64,000 nucleotides of DNA from Streptosporangium sp040640155 (GTDB taxonomy: Bacteria; Actinomycetota; Actinomycetes; Streptosporangiales; Streptosporangiaceae). The notes under the pieces are model-generated. The model was not told where the DNA came from. It saw only the letters and a program-made list of their open reading frames with translations, and did no database searches. The stretch covers positions 173,745 to 237,744 of the forward strand of contig NZ_JBFABE010000007.1 in the NCBI RefSeq assembly GCF_040640155.1, given 5' to 3'. Position numbers and translations under genes: made by a program. Below, in pieces: positions 15,866 through 24,125 of this stretch (position 1 is its first letter; each line of letters begins with the position of its first letter).

Positions 15866-16327
15866 TCATTCGTCCTCCTCGCCGGCCGGCTCCGCTACGT
15901 GCTCGACGGCCCGATCCGCGGTACGGCGATCCGGACCCGTCGCGGAGGACGACCGCAGCCGGTCGGTCAGGAATCCCTGGAAGTGCGGGCACGTCATGAT
16001 GTCGTCGTGCGGGCATTCCAGGCCGCCCTCCAGCATGTCCAGGGCGGCCTGCGCCCTGGAGATCCGTGTCAGCAGCCTCTCGCGGTGGCGGGCCATCACC
16101 TCGTGGCGGTCCGGCGCGGATCGGGCGGCCAGCATCGTCCGGATGTCCGCGAGCCCGAACCCCGCCTCCTTCGAGATCAGGATCGCCGCCACCCGGTACA
16201 GGTCCGCGTCGGTGTAGCGGCGGCGGTCACCCACGCGGGCCGGTGTCATCAGTCCTTCCGACTCCCAGTGACGCAGCACGTGGGTCGGCAACCCGAACTG
16301 AGCCGCCACCTCACCGATTGACTTCAT
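15866..16327 (-). CDS. MerR-family regulator with C-terminal Cys/His motif
   Basis: A 153-residue MerR regulator. The N-terminal winged helix (MKSIGEVAAQFGLPTHVLRHWESEGL, written here from 1 to about 26, then RRRYTDADL) is followed by a dimerisation helix and a short effector region. That region has CPHDDIMTCPHF near residues 115-126, a possible metal or redox site. ATG 16327 gives the standard MerR N-terminus; an earlier start at 16363 would run into the divergent gene. A 22-bp near-perfect palindrome overlaps its start codon, consistent with autoregulation and control of the divergent methyltransferase. Confidence 0.8.
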   Translation of the reverse strand: MKSIGEVAAQFGLPTHVLRHWESEGLMTPARVGDRRRYTDADLYRVAAILISKEAGFGLADIRTMLAARSAPDRHEVMARHRERLLTRISRAQAALDMLEGGLECPHDDIMTCPHFQGFLTDRLRSSSATGPDRRTADRAVEHVAEPAGEEDE

Positions 16328-16341
16328 GTCGACATTAAGTC
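16320..16341. promoter_or_regulatory. 22-bp palindromic operator between MerR gene and methyltransferase gene
   Basis: The sequence is symmetric about a central GTCGAC with ten of eleven base pairs matching (arms GACTT-ATGTC). It covers the MerR start codon and ends 14 bp before the divergent methyltransferase ATG, so one protein could control both genes. Confidence 0.6.
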
Positions 16342-16355
16342 GCACACTGATGACC

Positions 16356-17042
16356 ATGTCCACACTGCTTACTCTCCTTGACGCTCTCGACGACCTCTCT
16401 CAGGCCCGCGACCTGCGGGAACGCACCTACCGGGCGCTGGGCGACAGCGTCGTCGACGTCGGCTGCGGAAGCGGGCGCGCCGTCGGCGAGCTGGCCGCCC
16501 GCGGGGTCAGGGCCATCGGCGTCGACCTGGATCCCGCCATGATCGAGGTCGCCGCCGAACGCTGGCCCGCGGGCGAGTTCCACGTCGCCGACGCCACCGC
16601 GCTGCCTCTCGACGACGGCTCGGTCACCGGCTACCGCGCCGACAAGCTCCTGCACGCTCTCACCGAGCCCGAGCGGGCCGTCGCCGAGGCCCGCCGGGTC
16701 CTGGCCTCAAACGGCCGCGCGGTGCTCGCCGGCCAGGACTGGGACACGTTCGTGATCGACTCCGACGATCCCGGACTCGTCCGCACGCTCGTCCACGCCC
16801 GCGCGGACGCCATGCCGCACCCGCGAGCCGCGCGCCGGTACCGCAACCTCCTGCTGGACAACGGGTTCGTCGACGTCACCGTCGAGGTCCACACGATCGT
16901 GTGGACGGGCCGCGAGGGCCTGCCGATACTCGCCAACCTGGGAGAGGGCACCTGGCTCGACGAGCAGGCCGCCCGGGCACGCGACGACCGGCTGTTCCTC
17001 GCCGTCCCGATCTTCCTCGCCTCCGGGACGCGCGCTGGCTGA
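16356..17042 (+). CDS. Class I SAM-dependent methyltransferase
   Basis: A 228-residue Rossmann-fold methyltransferase. Motif I is VDVGCGSGRAVGELA (about 38-52), the acidic SAM ribose site is IGVDLDPAMIEVA, then HVADATALPLDDGSV, and LASNGRAVLAGQDWDT resembles the UbiE/COQ5-like Methyltransf_11 group. The substrate is unknown. ATG 16356 is chosen because it follows the divergent operator; no ribosome site is evident, so it may be leaderless. It is divergently transcribed from a MerR regulator, suggesting an inducible role in detoxification or small-molecule modification. Confidence 0.8.
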   Translation: MSTLLTLLDALDDLSQARDLRERTYRALGDSVVDVGCGSGRAVGELAARGVRAIGVDLDPAMIEVAAERWPAGEFHVADATALPLDDGSVTGYRADKLLHALTEPERAVAEARRVLASNGRAVLAGQDWDTFVIDSDDPGLVRTLVHARADAMPHPRAARRYRNLLLDNGFVDVTVEVHTIVWTGREGLPILANLGEGTWLDEQAARARDDRLFLAVPIFLASGTRAG

Positions 17043-17103
17043 GCGCCGGTCCGGCGCCGGCGGTGATGCCGCCTTCCCGCCGGGGCTGTGGCATGTTCGT
17101 CGG

Positions 17104-17628
17104 ATGAACCGTTTTTCCCGTTCCCGGGTCCAGCGACGATTGCGGTCGCTGGCCTGGCTGGAGGCGCTGAACGTCCCGTTGCAGGCGGCGATCTGGTTCG
17201 GCGTGCTCGGACTGCCGGTGACCGCGGGCAACGCCGCGGGCTTCGCGTTGTTCGCGCTTCTCCTGCTGGAGGGGGCGGGGTACTGGTCGGCGAAGCTGCG
17301 CCAGATCGCCACACGAGACAGGTTCCTCCCGGGGCGCCGGGCCTTCGAGATCCTCCGCAGGGGTAACGTCGCCGTGCTCGCCGTCGGGCTGCTGTTCGTC
17401 GCGGGGACGGTGGTGGTCGATCCGGGGATCGGAAGCTGGCCCGGCCTGGGGTTCGGGCTGTTCGCCGTGCTGGAGCATGTGAATTACTTTCACGTCCAGC
17501 TCATGTACGACACCGCCGAGGATCTCCGCCACCTGCGCTCACACGGTCTGCGCCGCGCTCACCTGGCCCGTGACCTCGTTCTTCACGAGGAACGTGCCGC
17601 CCACCGCGTCCGTGGCGACGAACGGTGA
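17104..17628 (+). CDS. Conserved membrane protein, unknown function
   Basis: A 174-residue protein with a basic N-terminus (NRFSRSRVQRRLRS) and three or four hydrophobic segments (about residues 22-40, 46-64, 85-105, 115-130). A hydrophilic His/Arg-rich C-terminal tail of about 40 residues follows (EHVNYFHVQLMYDTAEDLRHL). I do not recognise a family. It stands alone between a methyltransferase gene and a convergent TetR gene. Confidence 0.6.
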   Translation: MNRFSRSRVQRRLRSLAWLEALNVPLQAAIWFGVLGLPVTAGNAAGFALFALLLLEGAGYWSAKLRQIATRDRFLPGRRAFEILRRGNVAVLAVGLLFVAGTVVVDPGIGSWPGLGFGLFAVLEHVNYFHVQLMYDTAEDLRHLRSHGLRRAHLARDLVLHEERAAHRVRGDER

Positions 17629-17664
17629 CTCCAGGACCGACGTTCCCCCGCGGCCGCCGGCCGG

Positions 17665-18390
17665 TCACGGCCGCTCCGTCAGGATGCGGCTCAGGTGGTA
17701 GTCCACGGTGCGCCGCACGTCCGCCAGGGTGCGGCGGCGGTGCAGCAGGTCGAGTCCGAGCCCGCTCACGCCGCCGACGAGCAGGACCGCTTCCCGGGCC
17801 GCGTCGATCGAGGGCCGGGCACCGGCCGCCTCGATCAGGGCGGTGACCAGGTCCTCCAGCGGGCTCCCCTCGTGCAGGAAGACCGCCGCCAGCGCGGGAT
17901 CGGTGAGGCTCCGCGCGTAGTAGGCGGCCATCACCCGCAGGCTCGCGCGGCGCTGTTCGTCGAGCGGAAGCAGCTCCTCCAGGGTGGCGCGCAGCAGCAC
18001 CCGCGGGTCGGACGCGTCACGCAGCGCCGCGATCCGCTCCCGGCCCCGGTGCTCGTTCTCCCGGTGCAGCATCTGCAGGGCGGTGACCAGCAGGTGGTGC
18101 TTGCCGGTGAAGTGGTACTGCACCACCCGCGGGGACACGCCCGCCTCGGCGGCGATCTCCCGGACGGTGGCCATCTGGAGGCCGCGCTCGGCGGCGATCC
18201 GCCAGATCGCCTCGACGATCTGCCGCCGGCGACCGGCCGGCTCCGGAGCGGCGGGGGCCGGGACCGGCGGGTTCCTGCGGGCCCGGTACGCCCGTGCCTG
18301 ACAGGCGCGGGAGCAGTAGACCGGGCGGCGTCCGCGCGCGGACGCCCGCAGCGGGCCGCGACAGACCCGGCACTTCATTTCGTCACCCAC
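17665..18390 (-). CDS. TetR-family regulator with N-terminal zinc-finger-like motif
   Basis: A 241-residue TetR protein preceded by a Cys cluster: CRVCRGPL near residues 7-14 and YCSRACQARAYRARR near 25-39. Two CxxC/CxxxC pairs could bind one zinc, as in the short CxxC-CSxxCRxxAxR modules found in actinobacterial proteins. The TetR helix-turn-helix follows (about 52-98: ERGLQMATVREIAAEAGVSP, VVQYHFTGKHHLL), then a helical effector domain of usual length. The start is either GTG 18390 or ATG 18378. It is convergent with the membrane protein gene and divergent from the small membrane protein at 18501; the target is unknown. Confidence 0.75.
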   Translation of the reverse strand: MGDEMKCRVCRGPLRASARGRRPVYCSRACQARAYRARRNPPVPAPAAPEPAGRRRQIVEAIWRIAAERGLQMATVREIAAEAGVSPRVVQYHFTGKHHLLVTALQMLHRENEHRGRERIAALRDASDPRVLLRATLEELLPLDEQRRASLRVMAAYYARSLTDPALAAVFLHEGSPLEDLVTALIEAAGARPSIDAAREAVLLVGGVSGLGLDLLHRRRTLADVRRTVDYHLSRILTERP

Positions 18391-18500
18391 ACTTCCAGAT
18401 TAACCGCATCATTACCGTGATGTATTGCCCTTCATTGCCTTGCTGACAGGGGATCACCGATGGTGTCGTTGATACATTCGTATCTCGACGGGAGTGGACT

Positions 18501-18770
18501 GTGAACGAGGCCTGGTACCGGCTGGCAATGCTTCTCACGCTCATCGCGGGTGTCTGGGAGGGCCCGATGGCGATCATCTTCCGCGTGTTCACCGACAAGG
18601 ACCCGAACGTGCTGGTGGCGGCCAACTACCTGCCCGCCCCGTGGTGCTACGTCGCCGCCGTCGCGGCGGCGGCCGTCGCGTTCGCGGTGATCGCCTTCCT
18701 GGACGTCCGGCACAAGCGGGCGATCTCCGCCGCCCGCCGTCCGGACCGGTCGGGAAATGTCGGTCCATGA
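18501..18770 (+). CDS. Small two-helix membrane protein
   Basis: An 89-residue protein with two hydrophobic segments (about 8-28 and 48-68) separated by RVFTDKDPNVLVAANYLPAPW and a basic tail. The GTG start at 18501 has GGGAG six bases upstream. No family recognised. The divergent TetR regulator suggests, but does not prove, that it is a target. Confidence 0.55.
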   Translation: MNEAWYRLAMLLTLIAGVWEGPMAIIFRVFTDKDPNVLVAANYLPAPWCYVAAVAAAAVAFAVIAFLDVRHKRAISAARRPDRSGNVGP

Positions 18771-18787
18771 TCGTAGGGTCGCGGCTC

Positions 18788-19309
18788 ATGACCGACTCTC
18801 ACAGCGTTTCCTTTGATCTGCGTGTCTCCTACCGGCAGGCGTACCTCGTCGACGAGACCGACGACGCCGAGGGGCCGGGCGACCTGCTGCCCGACCACCC
18901 CACGCATCGCGTCGGGATCGTACGGGTGCAGGACGGCTGCGCCTTTCTCATCACGGGCCTGCACACGGGCACGGTCGGCTTCTCGGTGACGGTGGCCGGC
19001 CACGACCCGGGGGCGGACACCGAAGGCTACGAGGACATCGTGGAGATCGACTTCGAGTCCGAGGCCGGGCAGGTGTCCTTGCACGAGTGGGGCGGCGGGA
19101 ACGTCCACGAGCTTCCCGAACTTCCCGCGGGCCCGGGACGGTACCGGTTGCGTTACCACGCCCGGAACATGGACGAGGCCGCGGAGGCGGACACGTCGAG
19201 CGAGATCATCGACCGCTACCTGCTGCAGATCTGGCCTCAGGACGAGTCCCTCCCGCGCGTGGTCAAGAGCGCGAGCGGGATGCTCGCTTACTGGCGGCAA
19301 CCGCGCTGA
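18788..19309 (+). CDS. Conserved hypothetical cytosolic protein
   Basis: A 173-residue soluble acidic protein: SVSFDLRVSYRQAYLVDETDD at the start, then RVGIVRVQDGCAFLITGLHTG (residues about 42-62), EDIVEIDFESEAGQVSLHEWGG, and a terminal IIDRYLLQIWPQDE. The alternating strands suggest a beta-rich fold. It has the general look of small actinobacterial proteins linked to XRE or immunity contexts, but I do not recognise a family. ATG 18788 is preferred; ATG 18767 is possible. It follows the small membrane gene by 17 nt and may share its transcript. Confidence 0.6.
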   Translation: MTDSHSVSFDLRVSYRQAYLVDETDDAEGPGDLLPDHPTHRVGIVRVQDGCAFLITGLHTGTVGFSVTVAGHDPGADTEGYEDIVEIDFESEAGQVSLHEWGGGNVHELPELPAGPGRYRLRYHARNMDEAAEADTSSEIIDRYLLQIWPQDESLPRVVKSASGMLAYWRQPR

Positions 19310-19364
19310 CACCCGAGCGGCCCCCTCCGCCCGGCTCACTTCCGGGGTGTACGGGGTGACACGG

Positions 19365-19395
19365 TTGACCCTGACACGGTGTGAGGTCCTAAACC
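19365..19395 (+). promoter_or_regulatory. MerR-type promoter with 19-bp spacer
   Basis: TTGACC (19365-19370) and TAAACC (19390-19395) are separated by 19 bp, the over-long spacer diagnostic of MerR-controlled promoters. Inside it is an imperfect palindrome (19370-19386, CCTGACAC-G-GTGTGAGG, seven of eight pairs). It lies nine bases upstream of the MerR gene start, so it is probably autoregulatory. Confidence 0.75.
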
Positions 19396-19404
19396 GGAGG
19401 CATC

Positions 19405-20223
19405 ATGTTCAGCATCGGAGATTTCGCCCGCCTCGGCCGGGTGTCCGTACGCATGTTGCGGCACTACGACACGTTCGGACTGCTCCGGCCCGCCCGGGTC
19501 GACCAGGCCACCGGCTACCGCTACTACGAGGCACGGCAGCTGTCCCGGCTCAACCGGTTGATCGCGCTCAAGGATCTCGGCCTCAGCCTCCAGCAGGTGG
19601 GGCGGATCCTGGACGAGAAGGTCGGCCTGGAGGAGCTGCACGGCATGCTGCGACTCCGCCGCGCGGAGCTGGAGGCGCGGCTGGCCGAGGACACGGCGCG
19701 GCTGGCCCGGGTGGGTGCGAGACTCCGAACGATCGAAACGGAGGGCGTCATGCCCATCGATGTCGTGGTCAAGAGTGTTCCCGCGATCCGCCTCGCCGAG
19801 TTGAGCGACGTCGCGGAGAGCTTCGAGTCGGACAGGATCGGCCCGGTGATCCAGCCGTTGTACGGGGAACTGTGCAGGCGGCTCGACGAGGCCGGCCTCG
19901 CCGTCGTCGGCCCCATGGTCGCGTACTACGAGCAGCTCCCCGAGGGGGTGCGGGTGCACGCCGGCGCTCCGGTGAACGCGGAGCGGGACGGGTCCTACGA
20001 CTTCGACGTCGTCGACCTGCCCGCGATCGAGCAGGCGGCCACGGTCGTCCACCACGGGCCCATGGAGGACGTGGACGCCACGGCCCAGCGGCTCGCCCGG
20101 TGGATCGAGGACAGCGGCTACCGCAGCTCCGGAATGGCCCGCGAGGTGTACCTCAAGTACGGCGACGGCGACCCGTCGACCTGGGTGACCGAATTGCAGG
20201 AAGTCATCACGCCACACCCATAG
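19405..20223 (+). CDS. MerR-family regulator with GyrI-like effector domain
   Basis: A 272-residue BmrR-like regulator: MerR winged helix (residues 1-72: FSIGDFARLGRVSVRMLRHY, GYRYYEARQL), a coiled-coil dimer helix (about 78-118), and a GyrI/AraC-type small-molecule-binding domain (about 120-272: VPAIRLAEL, AYYEQLPEG, VVHHGPMEDV, EVYLKYG). Such proteins bind hydrophobic drugs and activate efflux genes. GGAGG lies just before the ATG. No transporter gene is adjacent, so the target may be itself or distant. Confidence 0.85.
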   Translation: MFSIGDFARLGRVSVRMLRHYDTFGLLRPARVDQATGYRYYEARQLSRLNRLIALKDLGLSLQQVGRILDEKVGLEELHGMLRLRRAELEARLAEDTARLARVGARLRTIETEGVMPIDVVVKSVPAIRLAELSDVAESFESDRIGPVIQPLYGELCRRLDEAGLAVVGPMVAYYEQLPEGVRVHAGAPVNAERDGSYDFDVVDLPAIEQAATVVHHGPMEDVDATAQRLARWIEDSGYRSSGMAREVYLKYGDGDPSTWVTELQEVITPHP

Positions 20224-20389
20224 AACCGCCGGCCGAACCTCCGGGGGGTCACGTGTCCCGGCTCCGTGGCCGGCGGAGCGAACTCCCGGGGGCGTCGCGA
20301 CACGGCTCGTCGCCCGGCTCCGGCCCGTCCCGGTGACCGGAAACGATCACCGGGTCGGCGCCAGCATGGCGGGTGGCAGGATTCGCCGT

Positions 20390-20896
20390 ATGGGCGTAAG
20401 CGGTTACTCGTTGCGGCCGGCGACGGCCGGCGACGCGGGCTTCCTCACGGACATGCTCGTGGCGGCCGTGAATTGGGATCCCGCTCGGGAACCGATCGGT
20501 CGCGACCGTGTCCTCGCGGAGCGGCGGACGGCTCACTACGTCGAGGGCTGGCCCCGGCCGGGCGACCTCGGGGTGATCGCCGTCGAGGCGGGTGGGCGAC
20601 CGGTCGGTGCGGCCTGGCTACGGCTGTTCGGCCCGGACGATCCCGGCTACGGTTTCGTGTCCGAAGGTGTCCCGGAACTCTCCGTGGGCGTTCTCCCGTC
20701 GTGGCGAGGCGGGGGAGTGGGACGTGCCCTGCTGACCGAGGTCGTCCGGCGGGCGGCGGAACGCGGCTTCACCCGTATCTGCCTGAGCGTCGAGCGGTCC
20801 AACCGCGCCCGCCGCCTCTACGCCACCGAAGGGTTCACGACCGTCGAATCGGGGCCGGACTCCGACACCATGATCATGATTCTCCCCGCACGGTGA
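20390..20896 (+). CDS. GNAT-family N-acetyltransferase
   Basis: A 168-residue GNAT enzyme with YSLRPATAGDAGFL at the start, the beta-4 strand ELSVGVLPSWRGGGVGRALL carrying the acetyl-CoA pyrophosphate loop (R-G-G-G-V-G), and the terminal SNRARRLYATEGF motif. ATG 20390 is used because an AGGA lies eight bases upstream and the fold starts here. The substrate is unknown. It is a single gene between the MerR regulator and a methyltransferase. Confidence 0.82.
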   Translation: MGVSGYSLRPATAGDAGFLTDMLVAAVNWDPAREPIGRDRVLAERRTAHYVEGWPRPGDLGVIAVEAGGRPVGAAWLRLFGPDDPGYGFVSEGVPELSVGVLPSWRGGGVGRALLTEVVRRAAERGFTRICLSVERSNRARRLYATEGFTTVESGPDSDTMIMILPAR

Positions 20897-20904
20897 CAGC
20901 GGTC

Positions 20905-20964
20905 ACGACGAGAAAGCGTGCGACGGCGAGCGCGGGACCTTCCCGGCGCATGGTTTCTCGTCGT
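20905..20964 (+). terminator. Long-loop inverted repeat after GNAT
   Basis: Perfect 11-bp arms ACGACGAGAAA / TTTCTCGTCGT at 20905-20915 and 20954-20964, beginning nine bases after the stop. The 38-nt loop is GC-rich and may fold further; terminator function is inferred. Confidence 0.45.
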
Positions 20965-21105
20965 GGACGCAAACGCGTTCGCACCGCTGGGTGGCCGCCA
21001 CGCTGGGATGACAGAAGGAAGATCGGTGAAAGGCCGACAAGGCGTCTGAGGGGCCTGGTAGCGTCGGAGGCTGGTATCGATCTTGATTTGAGATGATATT
21101 TCACT

Positions 21106-21918
21106 ATGAGTGACAGTGACGCCGTCGCATCCGCGTGGGCGCGTGTCGACACCACCGTGCCGCACTCCGCGAGGGTGTGGAACTTCCTGCTCGGCGGCAA
21201 GGACAACTTCCCGGTTGACCGCGAGGCCGGGGAGACCCTGCTCAGGCTGTTCCCCGACTTCGCGATGGTCGCGCGCCTGCAGCGTGACTTCCTCGTCCGC
21301 TCCGTCCGCTACCTGGTGCGCGAGGCCGGGATCCGGCAGTTCCTGGACATCGGCACCGGGCTGCCCACGGCGAACAACACCCACGAGGTCGCCCAGGGCA
21401 TCGCGCCGGAAACGCGCGTGGTGTACGTGGACAACGACCCCATCGTGCTGGTGCACGCCCGTGCCCTGCTCACCGGCACCCCGGAGGGTGCCGCGTACTA
21501 CGTCGACGCGGACGTCCGCAACCCCGAGCTCATCCTGGAGGGGGCGGCCACGACGCTGGACCTCGGCCGGCCGACAGCGGTCATGATGCTGAGCATCGCC
21601 GGGCAGGTGACCGACGACGACGACCCCCAGGGCATCATCGACCGGCTGCTGGAACCCCTCGTTCCCGGCAGTTATCTGGCGCTGAGCGACGGCACGAACA
21701 CCAACCCGGCCCTGATCGAGGCCGTCACCGCCTACAACGCGAGCTCCGCCAACACCTACCAGCTCCGCAGCCCGGAGCGGATCGCCGGTTTCTTCGACGG
21801 CCTGGAGCTGGTGGAACCGGGTATGGTGCCGACACCGGAGTGGCGCCCCGAGCCGGACCGCTGGGACGAGCCCTCCCCCGTGGTGAGCGCGTTCTGCGGG
21901 GTGGCCCGCAAGCCCTGA
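21106..21918 (+). CDS. SAM-dependent methyltransferase, PF04672 (DUF574) family
   Basis: A 270-residue actinobacteria-specific methyltransferase family member. Signatures are the N-terminal HSARVWNFLLGGKDNFPVDR, motif I FLDIGTGLPTANNTHEVAQ (about 78-96), RVVYVDNDPIVLVHARALL, VMMLSIAGQVTDDDDP, and the terminal FCGVARKP. The family is very widespread in actinomycetes and mostly lacks known substrates. It is a single gene preceded by an AT-rich stretch (TTGATTTGAGATGATATTTC). Confidence 0.88.
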   Translation: MSDSDAVASAWARVDTTVPHSARVWNFLLGGKDNFPVDREAGETLLRLFPDFAMVARLQRDFLVRSVRYLVREAGIRQFLDIGTGLPTANNTHEVAQGIAPETRVVYVDNDPIVLVHARALLTGTPEGAAYYVDADVRNPELILEGAATTLDLGRPTAVMMLSIAGQVTDDDDPQGIIDRLLEPLVPGSYLALSDGTNTNPALIEAVTAYNASSANTYQLRSPERIAGFFDGLELVEPGMVPTPEWRPEPDRWDEPSPVVSAFCGVARKP

Positions 21919-22026
21919 GTTCCGCGGCCCACCCCGCAGACCTGCCCCGCAGACCCACCCTGCAGATCCCGAGCCATGCGAACCGGTCCTCCGCCGTCGT
22001 GCGAGAGACCGGTCCGTCCCGTACGC

Positions 22027-22968
22027 TCAGGCGTTCTCGCGGGCGAACCAGGCGACGGTCCGGCGCAGGCCCTCCTCCAGGCCGACGGCGGGCCGCCAGC
22101 CGAGGATCTCGACGGTGGCGGTCAGGTCGGCGATCCTGGCGCTGTCGAGGGGACGGTCGCCCAGCGCTCCGTAGCGGGGACGGGCCTCGCCGCCGGCGAC
22201 ACCGCCGACGATCCGGGTGAGCAGGTCCACGGTGTCGCGGATGGAGGTGCCCTCTCCCGCGCCGACGTCGAAGGTACGTCCCCCCGCCTCCGGGCTCGCG
22301 CCCGCCGCGAGGAAGGCGTCGACCACGTCGTCGACGTAGACCCAGTCGAGCTCGCGCGTGCCGCTGCCCAGCTCGGGCTCCTGCCCGCGCAGCAGCGACA
22401 GCGTCACGTACGGGACCAGCTTGCGGACGTCCTGGGGGCCGGGACCGTAGACCATGCCGATCCGCAGGTTGCTCACCTGGACGCCCCACAGGTGGTGGAA
22501 CATCCGCGCGTAGCCCCCGGCGGCCCACTTGGAGGCCGCGTACGGCGAGGACGGCGCCCGCTCGCCCTCGTCCGGCCGGAGCTCCTCCAGCGAGCCCGCC
22601 AGCACCACGCGGGTCTCCGGGCCGTCGGTGACGGCCGTCAGCAGGTTGACCACGCCGGTGAGGTTGCTGTGCAGCATCGGCAGTACGAGCTTCGGATCCC
22701 TGGCCCCGGCGACCTCGCTGGCCAGGTGGAACACGACGTCCGGGCGGACGGAGCGGACGAGGGCCCGGGCCGCGTCCGCGTCGGCGACGTCGGCGACGTG
22801 CCACGTCTCGCCGTGCTCCGAGCCCTCCCGGGGTCTGCGGCCGACGGCGTGCACGCGCGCGCCGAGCTCGCCCAGGCGCCGGACCAGGTGGGCCCCGATG
22901 AAGCCACCGGCTCCCGTCACCAGCACGGGCCTCGCGTGCCAGTGCTCCTCCGCCAACGGGACGACCAT
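22027..22968 (-). CDS. NAD-dependent epimerase/dehydratase (extended SDR)
   Basis: A 313-residue extended short-chain dehydrogenase: nucleotide site VLVTGAGGFIGAHLV (about 15-29), VFHLASEVAGARDP, catalytic YAASK near residue 140, and LDWVYVDDVVDAFLAAG. It likely acts on a nucleotide sugar as an epimerase, dehydratase or reductase; the exact reaction is not fixed. ATG 22968 has AGGAGG seven bases upstream. It sits downstream of korB but behind a strong terminator, so it is probably expressed separately, and it converges on the methyltransferase gene. Confidence 0.82.
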   Translation of the reverse strand: MVVPLAEEHWHARPVLVTGAGGFIGAHLVRRLGELGARVHAVGRRPREGSEHGETWHVADVADADAARALVRSVRPDVVFHLASEVAGARDPKLVLPMLHSNLTGVVNLLTAVTDGPETRVVLAGSLEELRPDEGERAPSSPYAASKWAAGGYARMFHHLWGVQVSNLRIGMVYGPGPQDVRKLVPYVTLSLLRGQEPELGSGTRELDWVYVDDVVDAFLAAGASPEAGGRTFDVGAGEGTSIRDTVDLLTRIVGGVAGGEARPRYGALGDRPLDSARIADLTATVEILGWRPAVGLEEGLRRTVAWFARENA

Positions 22969-23006
22969 GTTCTTCCTCCTGGTTCGGGGGGATTTGCGCA
23001 AACAAG

Positions 23007-23040
23007 CGGTAAGGCCCGCTCCGAGGAGCGGGCCTTACCG
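23007..23040 (-). terminator. Strong terminator after korAB
   Basis: A perfect 15-bp stem with a 4-nt loop (CGAG), 24 nt past the korB stop. It separates kor from the epimerase gene. Confidence 0.85.
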
Positions 23041-23063
23041 TGTGGTCGTGCGCGTGGTACCGG

Positions 23064-24125
23064 TCAGCCGATGCGCCAGGTGTCCCCGGCCAGCAGCAGG
23101 TCGTTCAGGTCGCCCGGACCCTTCTCGCCGACGGCCGCTTCGAGCTGGGCGGCCATGAGCTCGTCGTAGGAGGGGCGGTCGACGTCGCGGAAGACCCCGA
23201 TCGGGACGTGCTCGAACGAGGGCTCGTCCAGCCGGGAGAGCGCGAACGCCAGCGACGGGTCGGCGCGGTGGGCGTCGTGGACGAGGATCTCCTCCTCGCT
23301 CACCGCCGACCTCGGGACGACCTCGATGCCGCCGTCGGCCGCCCGGCGCACGGCCTTGGAGGCCGAGGCGATGGGCATGCCGTGCTCCAGGCGCAGCGTG
23401 ATGTCGTCGCGCTGCTCCGGGTCCTTCAACGGCTCGAAGGCGTTGTCGTTGAAGATGTTGCAGTTCTGGTAGATCTCGACCAGGGAGGTCCCCCTGTGCT
23501 CGGCGGCCTCGCGCAGCACCGACTGCAGGTGCTTGCGGTCGGAGTCGAGGGTCCTGGCCACGAAGGACGCCTCGGCGCCGATGGCCAGCGAGATCGGGTT
23601 GAACGGCTTGTCCAGCGAGCCCATCGGGGTCGACTTCGTGATCTTGCCGACCTCGGAGGTCGGGGAGTACTGCCCCTTGGTCAGGCCGTAGATCCTGTTG
23701 TTGAACAGCAGGATGTTCAGGTTGACGTTGCGGCGCAGCGCGTGGATCAGGTGGTTGCCGCCGATGGACAGCGCGTCGCCGTCACCGGTGATCACCCACA
23801 CCGACAGGTCGGGCCGGGAGGCGGCCAGGCCGGTCGCGATCGCCGGGGCGCGCCCGTGGATGGAGTGGAACCCGTAGGTGTTCATGTAGTACGGGAACCG
23901 CGAGGAGCAGCCGATGCCCGAGACGAACACCATGTTCTCGCGCTTGAGACCGAGCTCGGGCACGAACGACTGGACCGCGGCCAGGATGGCGTAGTCACCG
24001 CACCCGGGGCACCAGCGCACCTCCTGGTCGGACTTGAAGTCCTTCATGCCGAGCTTGACCTCGGACTTGGGGACCAGGGAGAGTCCGCCGCCGACTCCGG
24101 GGAGGGACACCTCGGTACTACTCAC
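23064..24125 (-). CDS. korB: 2-oxoacid:ferredoxin oxidoreductase, beta subunit
   Basis: A 353-residue beta subunit carrying the thiamine diphosphate site. Motifs are RWCPGCGDYAIL near residue 38, SGIGCSSRFPYY, HSIHGRAPAIATGL, and the TPP/Mg motif VITGDGDALSIGGNH with LLFNNRIYGLTKGQYSP. With KorA it oxidatively decarboxylates 2-oxoglutarate (or a related 2-oxoacid) with CoA to the acyl-CoA, reducing ferredoxin. This CoA-dependent route replaces or supplements 2-oxoglutarate dehydrogenase in actinobacteria. The GTG start overlaps the korA stop by 8 nt. No ferredoxin gene is adjacent. Confidence 0.93.
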   Translation of the reverse strand: MSSTEVSLPGVGGGLSLVPKSEVKLGMKDFKSDQEVRWCPGCGDYAILAAVQSFVPELGLKRENMVFVSGIGCSSRFPYYMNTYGFHSIHGRAPAIATGLAASRPDLSVWVITGDGDALSIGGNHLIHALRRNVNLNILLFNNRIYGLTKGQYSPTSEVGKITKSTPMGSLDKPFNPISLAIGAEASFVARTLDSDRKHLQSVLREAAEHRGTSLVEIYQNCNIFNDNAFEPLKDPEQRDDITLRLEHGMPIASASKAVRRAADGGIEVVPRSAVSEEEILVHDAHRADPSLAFALSRLDEPSFEHVPIGVFRDVDRPSYDELMAAQLEAAVGEKGPGDLNDLLLAGDTWRIG

